A stretch of DNA of 19,224 nucleotides from a bacterium. GTDB lineage: Bacteria > JAMOTN01. The position numbers and the translations under genes are program-made. The notes beneath the pieces are model-generated. The model was not told the origin of the DNA, made no database searches, and saw nothing but the letters and a program-made list of their open reading frames with translations. This document shows, one piece after another, positions 6,526 to 14,023 of the stretch; within the stretch, counting starts at the first letter, position 1, and each line of letters begins with the position of its first letter. The stretch lies in contig JAMOTN010000072.1 of NCBI GenBank assembly GCA_027062325.1, positions 1 to 19,224 on the forward strand, read 5' to 3'.

Positions 6526-9500
6526 AGTTTGTATTTCTCACCTGCCCATTTGATTCTGTATTTGAATTTTAATGAATTTACTCTTATGATCGCAGTTTTT
6601 TCGTCGGTTGCTATAATTCTAAACTCGGGGATTTCCTCTGAATCAAGGGAGGTAATGTTTACAGGTTTTAGCTTTTCAAATAGATTTGCGTTATTTGATA
6701 AGAGGTGAACTGTTAAGGATACGGGGAAAGAGTTTTCAGCTGTAGATTTAGAAATCTCAATCTTTTCTATTTTAAAGTTAGGTTCTACTGTTCTGCCAGC
6801 AACTTTTAAATGCGGTAATACGTAATGGCTTTCTGACATTATGGTATCAACAGTTAATACAAAGCTTCCGACATAATCTTCAGGAAGGTGCAGTATTAAA
6901 TTGTTGCCATTTATTTCTATATTTGCATCTTCAACACCTTCTCTTGTTATGAGACGTGCAGATTCAAAGCGTTTGATTTTGTCGTTAAAGGATATTATAA
7001 GTTCTCCACCAATGTCACATTTTCTAGATTTGGGAATTATGGACAAAAGCTTTAATTTTCTCCCAATCCAAACTTGCCATTTGTAGTTTTCTTTTTTGGC
7101 TTTCCTTATCCAAGAAAGTGATATGACATTTTTGCCGGGATTGAATTTTACATCTTCTGCTGTTAACACTTCGTTCCAAAGGTAGAAATCGGTTATTGGT
7201 GAACCATTCACCTTTAGGTGAATATCTCTAGGGGTTTCTCTAAATTTGACGATTATTCGAGATGCACTTTCAACTCTACCCGTTGGATGTAAACTTATAA
7301 TATTTACGGGTTCTATAACATTGAACGAAGCTTTAGCTTCTTTTAATGTTTGGCCATACTTATCCTTGATGTTTTCCATTATTATATTAGCTTCCCCTCC
7401 AAATTTAATCATAGGAAGTTTTATGGAAACTATGGCATAAGATATGTTGATATTTTTCTTATCAACATTTATGTCAAAGTTGTCGGTTTGGACTTTAACA
7501 GAGTCTATTGTTTCTACTGGATTTGAGAATACAAATACTACTTTAGAATACTGGGGAAGCAGTGTTCCTTCTTTAGGGATGACTCTGACCACCTTTAATG
7601 GAGATATGACTGTAAAATGCCAGGATTTAGTGTACTCTTGTCCGCTTTCATTTGTCCATTTCAAAACTATGACGTTATCTCCTTCTAATACCACATCATC
7701 AATGGAGAAGTTAACAGCTTTTCTATTATAGAACTTATATTCTACTCCGTTAACGATGACTTTTAAAGATTTAAATTTACGGGAGAATGCAAACTTTGCT
7801 TGAACGGGTTTAAGAACTTTTCCAACGGGGTAGAAGCTTAGGAGTTTTATAGGAAGCTTTTCATACATTCTGTTTTCTATGACTTTAAAAAATGGGTGCT
7901 GCATCTTTCCACCTGTTGTTGATACTAACCCACTTATGGTTAATTTTACATATTTCGAATATATTGGATTGAGTGGAATTATCTCGATTAGACGTGGATC
8001 TACAAATTGTATATCGCACTTTATTGGTTCGTTTTTATCAGTTGTGAGACGAACGGTTATAGGATTTACACTTTCGGCAATGACAGATGTGGAAAGTTTG
8101 ACAAAGAGTTTTGAGCGTAAAACTTTGGGATATACGGCAATTACTTGTGGAATCTGAGGTGGTTTACGTTTTTTCACCGTGAATGAGTATTTAAAGCCAT
8201 CGAATCTTGATGAATCATATGCTATGAAACCAGCATCTATTGAAATCGTGTATTTACCAGGTTTCTGATCAAATTTTATAGCAATGGTTCTGTCTTCTGG
8301 CTGTTCAACTTTAAATCTGACAAGCTCCGTTTCATTTCTAACCACACTTACGAGTTTTGATACTGCCGATAGAACGACAGGTTTATTAAAAGTTATGTGG
8401 CACTCAAATCCTGGGAATACTTTAGATTCGTTAGTAGGAGAAAATTCAACAACAAATGTTTTTTCAAGTATTTTAAGGAAGTTAAAGCTCCAACTTATAG
8501 CGTGATCTAACATTGTAAAGTCCCTTGCTTGTATTACTGGTTTTATATCTACTCTGTAGCGCCCTTCCTTATAGTCATATGGATAAAATTTTAGGCAATT
8601 CTTTTCTATTACCCATCGTCCGGGGACTTTTAGGCCATTTGCTAACGTAACAGTGGCTGCATCTTTGGGAATGAAAAAGTTAAGGCGTTTGTTGAAGCAA
8701 ATACTTATTGTGAATGAGTTTGCCCGAAGAGTTCCTGTGGGAGAAAAAGCTATAACTTTTAAAGGTGTTTTGTTTTCTACACGCTCAGTTTTCCAGTGGA
8801 ATTTCATGATTTTTAGGTCACCTGTGATTGGTTTGAGATCCAGAAGTAAGGTATAGTCTGTATCTGGAGCTAAAGTTACTAGGGGTTTTATTACAATGGC
8901 AGACAAGCTTTTAACCCAAGTTACTGATAAGGGAACATTTTGGTTCTGGTTTTTCAATTGTACGTATTTATCAAGAGATGTCATAGAAAGTGGTGGCTTG
9001 GAGAGGAATATCATTATTGTTGGTTTTAAGGGAAGGGTTTCTGTAGGTTTAGGAGATACATTTAAAATTCTACCATGCCAAGTTTGTTTGGTTGAGAAAG
9101 ACCAGGAGAAATTATAGCCCATTTTGTTGCCAGCTAGGTCTTTTATCTTATTACCTCGAATGAGGACAGTATAGTTGGAGGAACTTTTGAGGATACCTGT
9201 ATCTAGTATTATAGCTTTATTTTCAACTTTAAAGTTTACTTCTTTAGTGGATTTTGAATTTTCTATGAAAAGTACGGCCCCTTTTTCAGCTTTTATTTTT
9301 TCTGAAAAGATTGCGAAAATTTTTGGGTTTATAGGAATATTTTGAGAATTTGGTGCAGGAGAAGTTTTAATTATTTTTGGAGGAGTTGTATCAAAGAGAG
9401 AGTAATCAAGAATCACACTTTTTTGTAAAAAAGCCCCACTTTTGGATTTAGTCAATCTATTTACTACAACTCGCAGATTGAAGCGGGTTTTACAACGCCA

Positions 9501-10088
9501 CACAATAACTTTCCCATTGATTTTGTATTCTCCTTTTATGCGCTTGTTATTAGAGATGAATATTACTTCTGCAGAACTTAGTGGTTCATCAAATGTAATT
9601 TGTCCGTTGATAATGGGAGATGTTATCTCTTCATAGACAGAAGGATAGTGAGATATCTTTGAAAAGAAATGTTTTGGCAATTTTACAGGAGAAGCTATTT
9701 CTTCAACATAATCTTTCTCTAAAGTATTTCCGTACTCTGAGCGTAAAAGGGCAGAGGAGATTATAAGAGTAAAATTACCAAACATATGCGTTGATGGGAG
9801 TAAAACAACAGTTGTAGGAGAAGATTGGGAAATCCAAAAAGTATAATCGACAGGATTGGCAGTTTCATCTATGAGCATTATTGCTGTTTGTATGCTGGAA
9901 GGATCGGGAGGTTGAGAAAATTTTATAAAAACTTTATCTAATGTTCCGTTGTAATATTTGGGTGTAACTGAAATTACGTAAAATTCGGGTGTAGAAGATA
10001 TAACTTTAGTGTAAAAAATGGACAGTGCAAATATCAATAATAACGGTATAAATGAATTTTTAATTGGCTTCCTGTATCCAACCTTCAC
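6507..10088 (-). CDS. Very long exported or membrane-anchored protein of about 11-12 Ig-like (Big_5-type) domains
   Basis: The frame is open from an ATG at 10106, but that ATG has no ribosome site. GTG at 10086-10088 sits 6 nt behind AGGAGG, so I place the start there (1193 residues). The protein has a basic N-terminus, one hydrophobic segment (about residues 12-31 from the GTG) acting as signal peptide or anchor, then about 1150 residues of repeats near 90-100 residues each. The best preserved begins DTTPPKIIKTSPAPNSQNI, passes through KIKDLAGNKMG and ends FSWSFST. Others (PLKVIAFSPTG, PIKLLSFYPVGK, PVNIISLHPTGR) are more divergent. The 'V..hPtG.v' starts recur in the C-terminal half. It resembles a long fibre or stalk, at about 4 nm per domain if fully extended. 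No catalytic motif, sorting signal or cysteine pairs stand out. It lies between the HEAT gene (gap 23 bp) and its smaller relative. Confidence 0.75.
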   Translation of the reverse strand: MKVGYRKPIKNSFIPLLLIFALSIFYTKVISSTPEFYVISVTPKYYNGTLDKVFIKFSQPPDPSSIQTAIMLIDETANPVDYTFWISQSSPTTVVLLPSTHMFGNFTLIISSALLRSEYGNTLEKDYVEEIASPVKLPKHFFSKISHYPSVYEEITSPIINGQITFDEPLSSAEVIFISNNKRIKGEYKINGKVIVWRCKTRFNLRVVVNRLTKSKSGAFLQKSVILDYSLFDTTPPKIIKTSPAPNSQNIPINPKIFAIFSEKIKAEKGAVLFIENSKSTKEVNFKVENKAIILDTGILKSSSNYTVLIRGNKIKDLAGNKMGYNFSWSFSTKQTWHGRILNVSPKPTETLPLKPTIMIFLSKPPLSMTSLDKYVQLKNQNQNVPLSVTWVKSLSAIVIKPLVTLAPDTDYTLLLDLKPITGDLKIMKFHWKTERVENKTPLKVIAFSPTGTLRANSFTISICFNKRLNFFIPKDAATVTLANGLKVPGRWVIEKNCLKFYPYDYKEGRYRVDIKPVIQARDFTMLDHAISWSFNFLKILEKTFVVEFSPTNESKVFPGFECHITFNKPVVLSAVSKLVSVVRNETELVRFKVEQPEDRTIAIKFDQKPGKYTISIDAGFIAYDSSRFDGFKYSFTVKKRKPPQIPQVIAVYPKVLRSKLFVKLSTSVIAESVNPITVRLTTDKNEPIKCDIQFVDPRLIEIIPLNPIYSKYVKLTISGLVSTTGGKMQHPFFKVIENRMYEKLPIKLLSFYPVGKVLKPVQAKFAFSRKFKSLKVIVNGVEYKFYNRKAVNFSIDDVVLEGDNVIVLKWTNESGQEYTKSWHFTVISPLKVVRVIPKEGTLLPQYSKVVFVFSNPVETIDSVKVQTDNFDINVDKKNINISYAIVSIKLPMIKFGGEANIIMENIKDKYGQTLKEAKASFNVIEPVNIISLHPTGRVESASRIIVKFRETPRDIHLKVNGSPITDFYLWNEVLTAEDVKFNPGKNVISLSWIRKAKKENYKWQVWIGRKLKLLSIIPKSRKCDIGGELIISFNDKIKRFESARLITREGVEDANIEINGNNLILHLPEDYVGSFVLTVDTIMSESHYVLPHLKVAGRTVEPNFKIEKIEISKSTAENSFPVSLTVHLLSNNANLFEKLKPVNITSLDSEEIPEFRIIATDEKTAIIRVNSLKFKYRIKWAGEKYKLWREVK

Positions 10089-10094
10089 AACTTT

Positions 10095-10100
10095 CCTCCT
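10095..10100 (-). promoter_or_regulatory. Ribosome binding site that decides the start of the large Ig-like gene
   Basis: AGGAGG on the minus strand lies 6 nt before GTG at 10086-10088 and inside the coding stretch that would follow the upstream ATG at 10106. No comparable site precedes that ATG, so the GTG is preferred. Confidence 0.6.
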
Positions 10101-10111
10101 CTCCATAAAAG

Positions 10112-12844
10112 TTAGAGATTTTTCATAATCTCTTCTGCTTCGTTTTTAGTTTTTTCTTCTTTTTGAGGAATTGATGTTGGTGCAGAGGCTAATGAACCTC
10201 TCATCTCCATAAGAAGTTTAGTAATAAGTGGTTTTAAATCTGGATATTTGGCTTTCAATTTTTCTAGTTCTTCAACAACTCCTTGACCTACTGTTTCAAG
10301 TATAGCTTCTAAAGTCATTTTGACGAAATCGTCAGACTCCTTCATTGCTAGAAGTACTCCCTCTGTTATTTTAGGTCCCAGTTCGGGAAGTTTTTTATTG
10401 ACTATACCACGCACCAAATTGTTGTTACTGGCAGCTTCCGGGGCAATACGTTTAATAAGCATTGCCACGATTTTACTATCGTTAGTTGTTTTAACAAACT
10501 CGATTGCTTTTTCAAATATTATTTCTTCAGGCCAATTGACAAGAATTTCGTAAATTATCGCTGTAACTTCGGGATCCGAACGATCAGCTAGGTCGAGGAG
10601 AGCTTGTCTCTTGGAAGCACTTTGAGCTGCGATTTTCAGAAGCTCGATTATAAAGTTCCTGTACTTTGGAAATTTCAGGTATGCATCTAGTAGTGTAGCT
10701 AAGAATGAGTTATTTTCTATATCCATTATTGCATGCTTTATACTTTCCGGAATTTCTTTACCATGAAATGAGAGCAAATATTTTAAAACTGATTTCTTAA
10801 GGACTTCGCTTTCTGATATGGAATTCCCCATGGTTTTGAGCAGGTAGGAGGCAACAGCAGTATCTGGCTCAGATAGTAGGGCTTTCATAAGAAGCTGATC
10901 AAATTTAGCAACAGTATCAAAATCTGCAAATAGTAAGGCTTCAGCAGCTTGTTTTCTTATTTCTGTGTTCTCTTTTCTATTGGTGATTATATTTAGTAGG
11001 ACTTTAAATGTTTTGTCAGGAACGTCAGAAGATAAATAATAGCTTAACACTTTGATTGTTAATTTTTTCAACATTAGATCAGTTTGAGGAGATGTAGCAA
11101 GTTCAAATACGACACTTCTTGCGTCAGGTCCAACTTCTGAAAGAATATTAAGGGAATGTTCAACAAGGGGAATTTCTTCAATGTTTTGCTTCTCAGTTTC
11201 CCTGATTTTCTTTACAACATATTCTAAGAGAAGTTTTACAAAGCTTATAGAATTCATACCTGAAAGATTTTTTACAATGATTTCACATTCTTCAGGATCT
11301 CCATTTTCTAAAACATCAACTATTATTCTCAATGCTTCTTCTCCACGAATTTGAGATAAAGCAAGAACTGCTGCTTTTCTCTCCTCTAGATCTTCTGAGT
11401 CCAAAAGAAGGGAAATTTCAGTTATTGCTTCACTTCCAAATCTATTTAGAACATTTCCAGCCCAATAATGTATGTCCGGATTATTTTCTAAGAAAGCCAT
11501 GATTAAAGGCTTTATAACTTTTTTTCCCATGGAAAATAGAATATCTGCTGCTTTTGCTCTGAGCCCCCATTTGGGGTCTTTAAACCTAGATATGAGGATG
11601 GGAATTACTTCGTCAGTTTTAATATTTGAAATTGCAGTTAAAGCGTAATATCTTATTCTTTCATTATCATCTTCCAAGGCTTTACTGAGATAATTTATAG
11701 CATCTTTTCCAAGCTTACTTAAGGCTTGGAGTGACCAGTAGACCATATCTTCATCGGCACTTTGAAGTTGCTCAACTAATAAATTAAAAGCTTTCTCACG
11801 CTTGAGAATCAAAAGAGTTGCTGCACGTTCACGGATTGTCCAGATTTTATCTTTAAAGGCCTTTATCATAAGCTTTAGACTTTCGGGGGAGTCAATTTCG
11901 CTAACAGCTTCAAGAGCGAATAAGCGCATATCTGGATCTTGGGAGTTCATAAGTTTTGCAAGTGTTGGCAGAATTTTTTCTTTGTTTCTTGCAGCAAGAA
12001 CTTTTAGCCCCCAGTATTTGGCTTCAGATGAGGCTTTTGTGTTGGAGAAAATTTCTTTAATTACTCCATCCACTTCAGGGCTATTTGTAAATTTTAAAAT
12101 GTCAGCTGCCAGTCTTCTTATCAACCATGAGTCTTCGTCGAAAGCTTTAACAAGAGTTTTAATTGCTTCAAGAGATTTTATCTCTCCAAGTGCAACTATT
12201 GCCCACATTTTTTTATTATTGTCTTTTGAAGCTAAAAGGGCTTTGGCAACAGGAAGAAAATTTTCTTTTTTGAAACGAGCAAGAAGCTTTAGTGACCAAA
12301 ATGCTATATTTTCATCTCCGAGATCGCTCAAATTTTGCTTGAAGGCTTTTTCAAGATAGGGAATAGCCTTTTGAGCGAAGTTTTCTTCAATGATTTGAGC
12401 TGCTGTTTGTCTTACTGTCCAAACTTCATCTCCCAGAGCTTTTATTACTGTGGTTAGAGCTACCGGGGACATGTGATTTCCAATTGCTCTTATTATGTGT
12501 TCACGTATCTTATAATCTTTTTCTTTGTTGTATAAGTTGGCAAGTTCTTGCGTAGCTTCTGGGGATTTAATATCCCCCAATGTTCTTATTGACCAGTACC
12601 TGAGGTCTTCATTATGATCTTTTGCCAAACCTGCTTTTAGATATGCAACTGCTGCTTTACCAAATTTGGAAGTGATTATTTCACTTGCTGTTTTTCTAGC
12701 AATCCACATGGGGTGTTTGAATACTAAAATCAGATTTGGGATGGCAATTTCCGGTTTAAAGTTAGCCAGTTCTTTAACTCCTTCTAAAACGACTTCTTTT
12801 TCTTCGCTGTTTAATTTCTTTTTTACAATGCTCAGCGACCCCAT
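10112..12844 (-). CDS. 910-residue cytoplasmic HEAT-repeat solenoid protein
   Basis: The product has no signal peptide or membrane helix. It is built almost wholly of paired amphipathic helices with the HEAT / PBS-lyase-like grammar ('R..A...L..i....a...L...l.d'). The first 520 residues show a higher-order period: five units of 91-98 residues, each with W..R, then (Y/F)W, then an R..AL-type motif. The later half has more divergent HEAT-like helices. The tail (about 885-910) is polar and charged with Lys and Glu (PQKEEKTKNEAEEIMKNL). HEAT solenoids act as protein-binding scaffolds; no enzymatic residues are evident, and lyase activity of the phycobilin type is unlikely. The ATG follows GAGGG after about 7 nt. 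It sits 12 bp after the GspC/PilP-like gene, suggesting a cytoplasmic scaffold for the envelope proteins of the same operon (inference). Confidence 0.85.
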   Translation of the reverse strand: MGSLSIVKKKLNSEEKEVVLEGVKELANFKPEIAIPNLILVFKHPMWIARKTASEIITSKFGKAAVAYLKAGLAKDHNEDLRYWSIRTLGDIKSPEATQELANLYNKEKDYKIREHIIRAIGNHMSPVALTTVIKALGDEVWTVRQTAAQIIEENFAQKAIPYLEKAFKQNLSDLGDENIAFWSLKLLARFKKENFLPVAKALLASKDNNKKMWAIVALGEIKSLEAIKTLVKAFDEDSWLIRRLAADILKFTNSPEVDGVIKEIFSNTKASSEAKYWGLKVLAARNKEKILPTLAKLMNSQDPDMRLFALEAVSEIDSPESLKLMIKAFKDKIWTIRERAATLLILKREKAFNLLVEQLQSADEDMVYWSLQALSKLGKDAINYLSKALEDDNERIRYYALTAISNIKTDEVIPILISRFKDPKWGLRAKAADILFSMGKKVIKPLIMAFLENNPDIHYWAGNVLNRFGSEAITEISLLLDSEDLEERKAAVLALSQIRGEEALRIIVDVLENGDPEECEIIVKNLSGMNSISFVKLLLEYVVKKIRETEKQNIEEIPLVEHSLNILSEVGPDARSVVFELATSPQTDLMLKKLTIKVLSYYLSSDVPDKTFKVLLNIITNRKENTEIRKQAAEALLFADFDTVAKFDQLLMKALLSEPDTAVASYLLKTMGNSISESEVLKKSVLKYLLSFHGKEIPESIKHAIMDIENNSFLATLLDAYLKFPKYRNFIIELLKIAAQSASKRQALLDLADRSDPEVTAIIYEILVNWPEEIIFEKAIEFVKTTNDSKIVAMLIKRIAPEAASNNNLVRGIVNKKLPELGPKITEGVLLAMKESDDFVKMTLEAILETVGQGVVEELEKLKAKYPDLKPLITKLLMEMRGSLASAPTSIPQKEEKTKNEAEEIMKNL
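11285..12718 (-). repeat. Five tandem three-HEAT super-repeats within the solenoid gene
   Basis: Residues about 43-520 contain five units. The first-helix tryptophans (W..R context) fall at 47, 142, 240, 335 and 426, and the second tryptophans ((Y/F)W context) at 84, 183, 278, 370 and 461. Each unit ends with a third HEAT repeat, often with an AF.D/RFKD-type junction. The even spacing (91-99 residues) implies duplication of a three-repeat block rather than of single HEAT repeats. Confidence 0.75.
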
Positions 12845-12856
12845 TTTTATCCCTCG

Positions 12857-13408
12857 CTATCTTTTAGTTCTCTCCTCTTTTTCCTTTTTTCTACGTTCTT
12901 CCTTAGCGACTTCTTTTTTACTTTCAACAGCTTCTTTGATAATATCTTCGACAAATTTTCCAATGTATTCTTCAGAAAATTCGTACTTATATGGAAATTT
13001 ACTTTTCTTCAGAGTTAACAAGTTGCCAAAACCGTCTTGGAGAACAATTGCATTATCTTTTATTGTTTTGAGACGCCAAAAAGTTCCAATTTTGTCTCCA
13101 GGAAAAAACGTTTCTACTTTTCCACTTGCTGCATCTTTTAAAACTACACTAACAGCGCTATAGGGAGTTTTGACAATTTCTAAAATCCAGAACTTCTGCC
13201 AAGGTTTGAGTCCAACTTCAGGAGTAGGAACAATTATTCTTAATTTAGGGACAAGTTTTGTTTCGTGAGTAGGTTTTTGTGTTTGAAGACTTTCATCTTC
13301 AGCTAGAAGATCCACTAAGCTTTGATGGTCTTCGGCTTTTATCAAGGTGGAGAAGAGAAGAGTAAATAAAATAAACGCTAAACACTTTAAATGTGCTGTT
13401 TTTGCCAA
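12857..13408 (-). CDS. Secreted GspC/PilP-like periplasmic protein
   Basis: A 183-residue product with a signal peptide (1-25, ending LIKA|EDHQ) and a flexible acidic/Pro-rich linker (about 30-65). A small beta domain follows at about 83-135 (VVLKDAASGKVETFFPGDKIG ... IVLQDGFGNLLTLKK). The 'pGD.I....+..I..n.ivl.d..G....L' pattern resembles the homology region of type II secretion GspC and type IV pilus PilP, which links inner-membrane assembly parts to the secretin. It ends in a highly charged Lys/Glu tail (about 155-183). No lipobox is seen, although Cys9 lies in the leader. The start is TTG (13406-13408), 8 nt after GGGAGG at 13417-13422. It is the first gene of the leftward operon. The domain match is by pattern only; pilin and secretin genes are not in the window. 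Confidence 0.55.
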   Translation of the reverse strand: MAKTAHLKCLAFILFTLLFSTLIKAEDHQSLVDLLAEDESLQTQKPTHETKLVPKLRIIVPTPEVGLKPWQKFWILEIVKTPYSAVSVVLKDAASGKVETFFPGDKIGTFWRLKTIKDNAIVLQDGFGNLLTLKKSKFPYKYEFSEEYIGKFVEDIIKEAVESKKEVAKEERRKKEKEERTKR

Positions 13409-13449
13409 ATATATTACCTCCCTTTAGCGAACTAGTCAGCTTAATTTAG

Positions 13450-13458
13450 TGTTATAAT
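13450..13458 (+). promoter_or_regulatory. Extended -10 promoter for the rightward HTH-TPR operon
   Basis: TGTTATAAT is a full consensus extended -10 (TGn + TATAAT), which can work without a good -35; none is evident at the right distance. Transcription would begin near 13465, about 60-70 nt before the HTH gene. Confidence 0.55.
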
Positions 13459-13465
13459 TATAACA
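13457..13465 (-). promoter_or_regulatory. Extended -10 promoter for the long leftward operon
   Basis: The minus strand also reads TGTTATAAT here, sharing bases 13457-13458 with the opposite -10. Transcription would begin near 13450, leaving about 40 nt before the TTG start at 13408 with its GGGAGG site. Confidence 0.55.
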
Positions 13466-13537
13466 TCAAAATCTAACAATATAGAACAATTGAGGCAAGC
13501 AGCTTAGTAGTGGTTTTAGTTAGGAGTGAAACGTTTA

Positions 13538-14011
13538 ATGTTAAGAAGTTCTAGGGTTTTCTTTGCAATGTTTCAGTTTATGGCTTTCTATAGCGTTGAA
13601 GATTTGGTTAGTTTGACGGGAACTTCTAAAGTTACAATTTACAAGCAGCTTTCTAACTTGAAGGAGATGGGGTTACTTTTACAGAAATCCTCGCTCTATC
13701 TGCCTAATTATTACAGATCAAGTTGTGTGAAATTTAAGCTGGCACTAGATTTGTTGTTTTTAGAGGAGAGTTCTCAAAGTTTGAAAACAAAAAGTGTTGC
13801 TGAGAGAGAAGGATATTCAAGAGTAGAGGTTATTGCCTCGTCTGTTTTGCCTTTTGAGAGGGAAGAAAATGTAAAAAAAGGGTTTGATTCTGTCAATAAG
13901 TATCATATTACTGTTTCTGAGATACTCCAAATAAGGGAAAAATTGCCCATTGATTTGAGGGAGGTTATTGATTACAGGTTAGAATTTTTGAAAAAATTAT
14001 ACAAACGATAG
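13538..14011 (+). CDS. Small winged-helix-like HTH protein, probable transcriptional regulator
   Basis: The product (157 residues from ATG 13538) has an N-terminal helix-turn-helix: helix, SVEDLVSLTGTSKVTIYKQL (recognition helix around TIYKQL), then NLKEMGLLLQK and a short strand pair (SSLYLPNYY) that fits a wing. This is the MarR/ArsR/IclR-like 'sense type, read as one unit' arrangement. The C-terminal 90 residues, charged and mostly helical, match no family I recognise. The frame also has GTG at 13526, but GGAG at 13523-13526 overlaps that codon and would serve the ATG (11-nt spacing), so I prefer the ATG; the choice is not firm. It lies immediately downstream of the palindromic divergent promoter, which suggests autoregulation and control of the leftward operon. 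Confidence 0.65.
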   Translation: MLRSSRVFFAMFQFMAFYSVEDLVSLTGTSKVTIYKQLSNLKEMGLLLQKSSLYLPNYYRSSCVKFKLALDLLFLEESSQSLKTKSVAEREGYSRVEVIASSVLPFEREENVKKGFDSVNKYHITVSEILQIREKLPIDLREVIDYRLEFLKKLYKR

Positions 14012-14023
14012 TGTGGGAGTGAT

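Larger units (their letters stand above)
13450..13465. promoter_or_regulatory. Perfect 16-bp palindrome uniting the two divergent promoters, possible operator
   Basis: TGTTATAATTATAACA is fully self-complementary. It resembles the AT-rich inverted repeats bound by Fur/PerR-type and other dimeric regulators, although the promoter function alone could explain it. The neighbouring HTH protein is the obvious candidate ligand. Confidence 0.5.

Noticed and set aside
11802-12359. 185-codon frame antisense to the HEAT gene
   Set aside because: It is fully covered by the HEAT gene, whose repeat periodicity proves the other frame. The Ser/Arg/Phe-rich product matches the reverse reading of Lys/Glu/Ala/Leu-rich helices.
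12666-12718. Phycobilisome lyase as the function of the HEAT protein
   Set aside because: The repeats are of the PBS-lyase HEAT type, but the protein is a 910-residue array with no phycobiliprotein genes nearby. A scaffold role is more consistent.
12666-13163. 165-codon frame spanning the HEAT start and the GspC/PilP-like gene on the other strand
   Set aside because: Both minus-strand genes have good starts and sensible domains, while this frame has no ribosome site and no recognisable motif.
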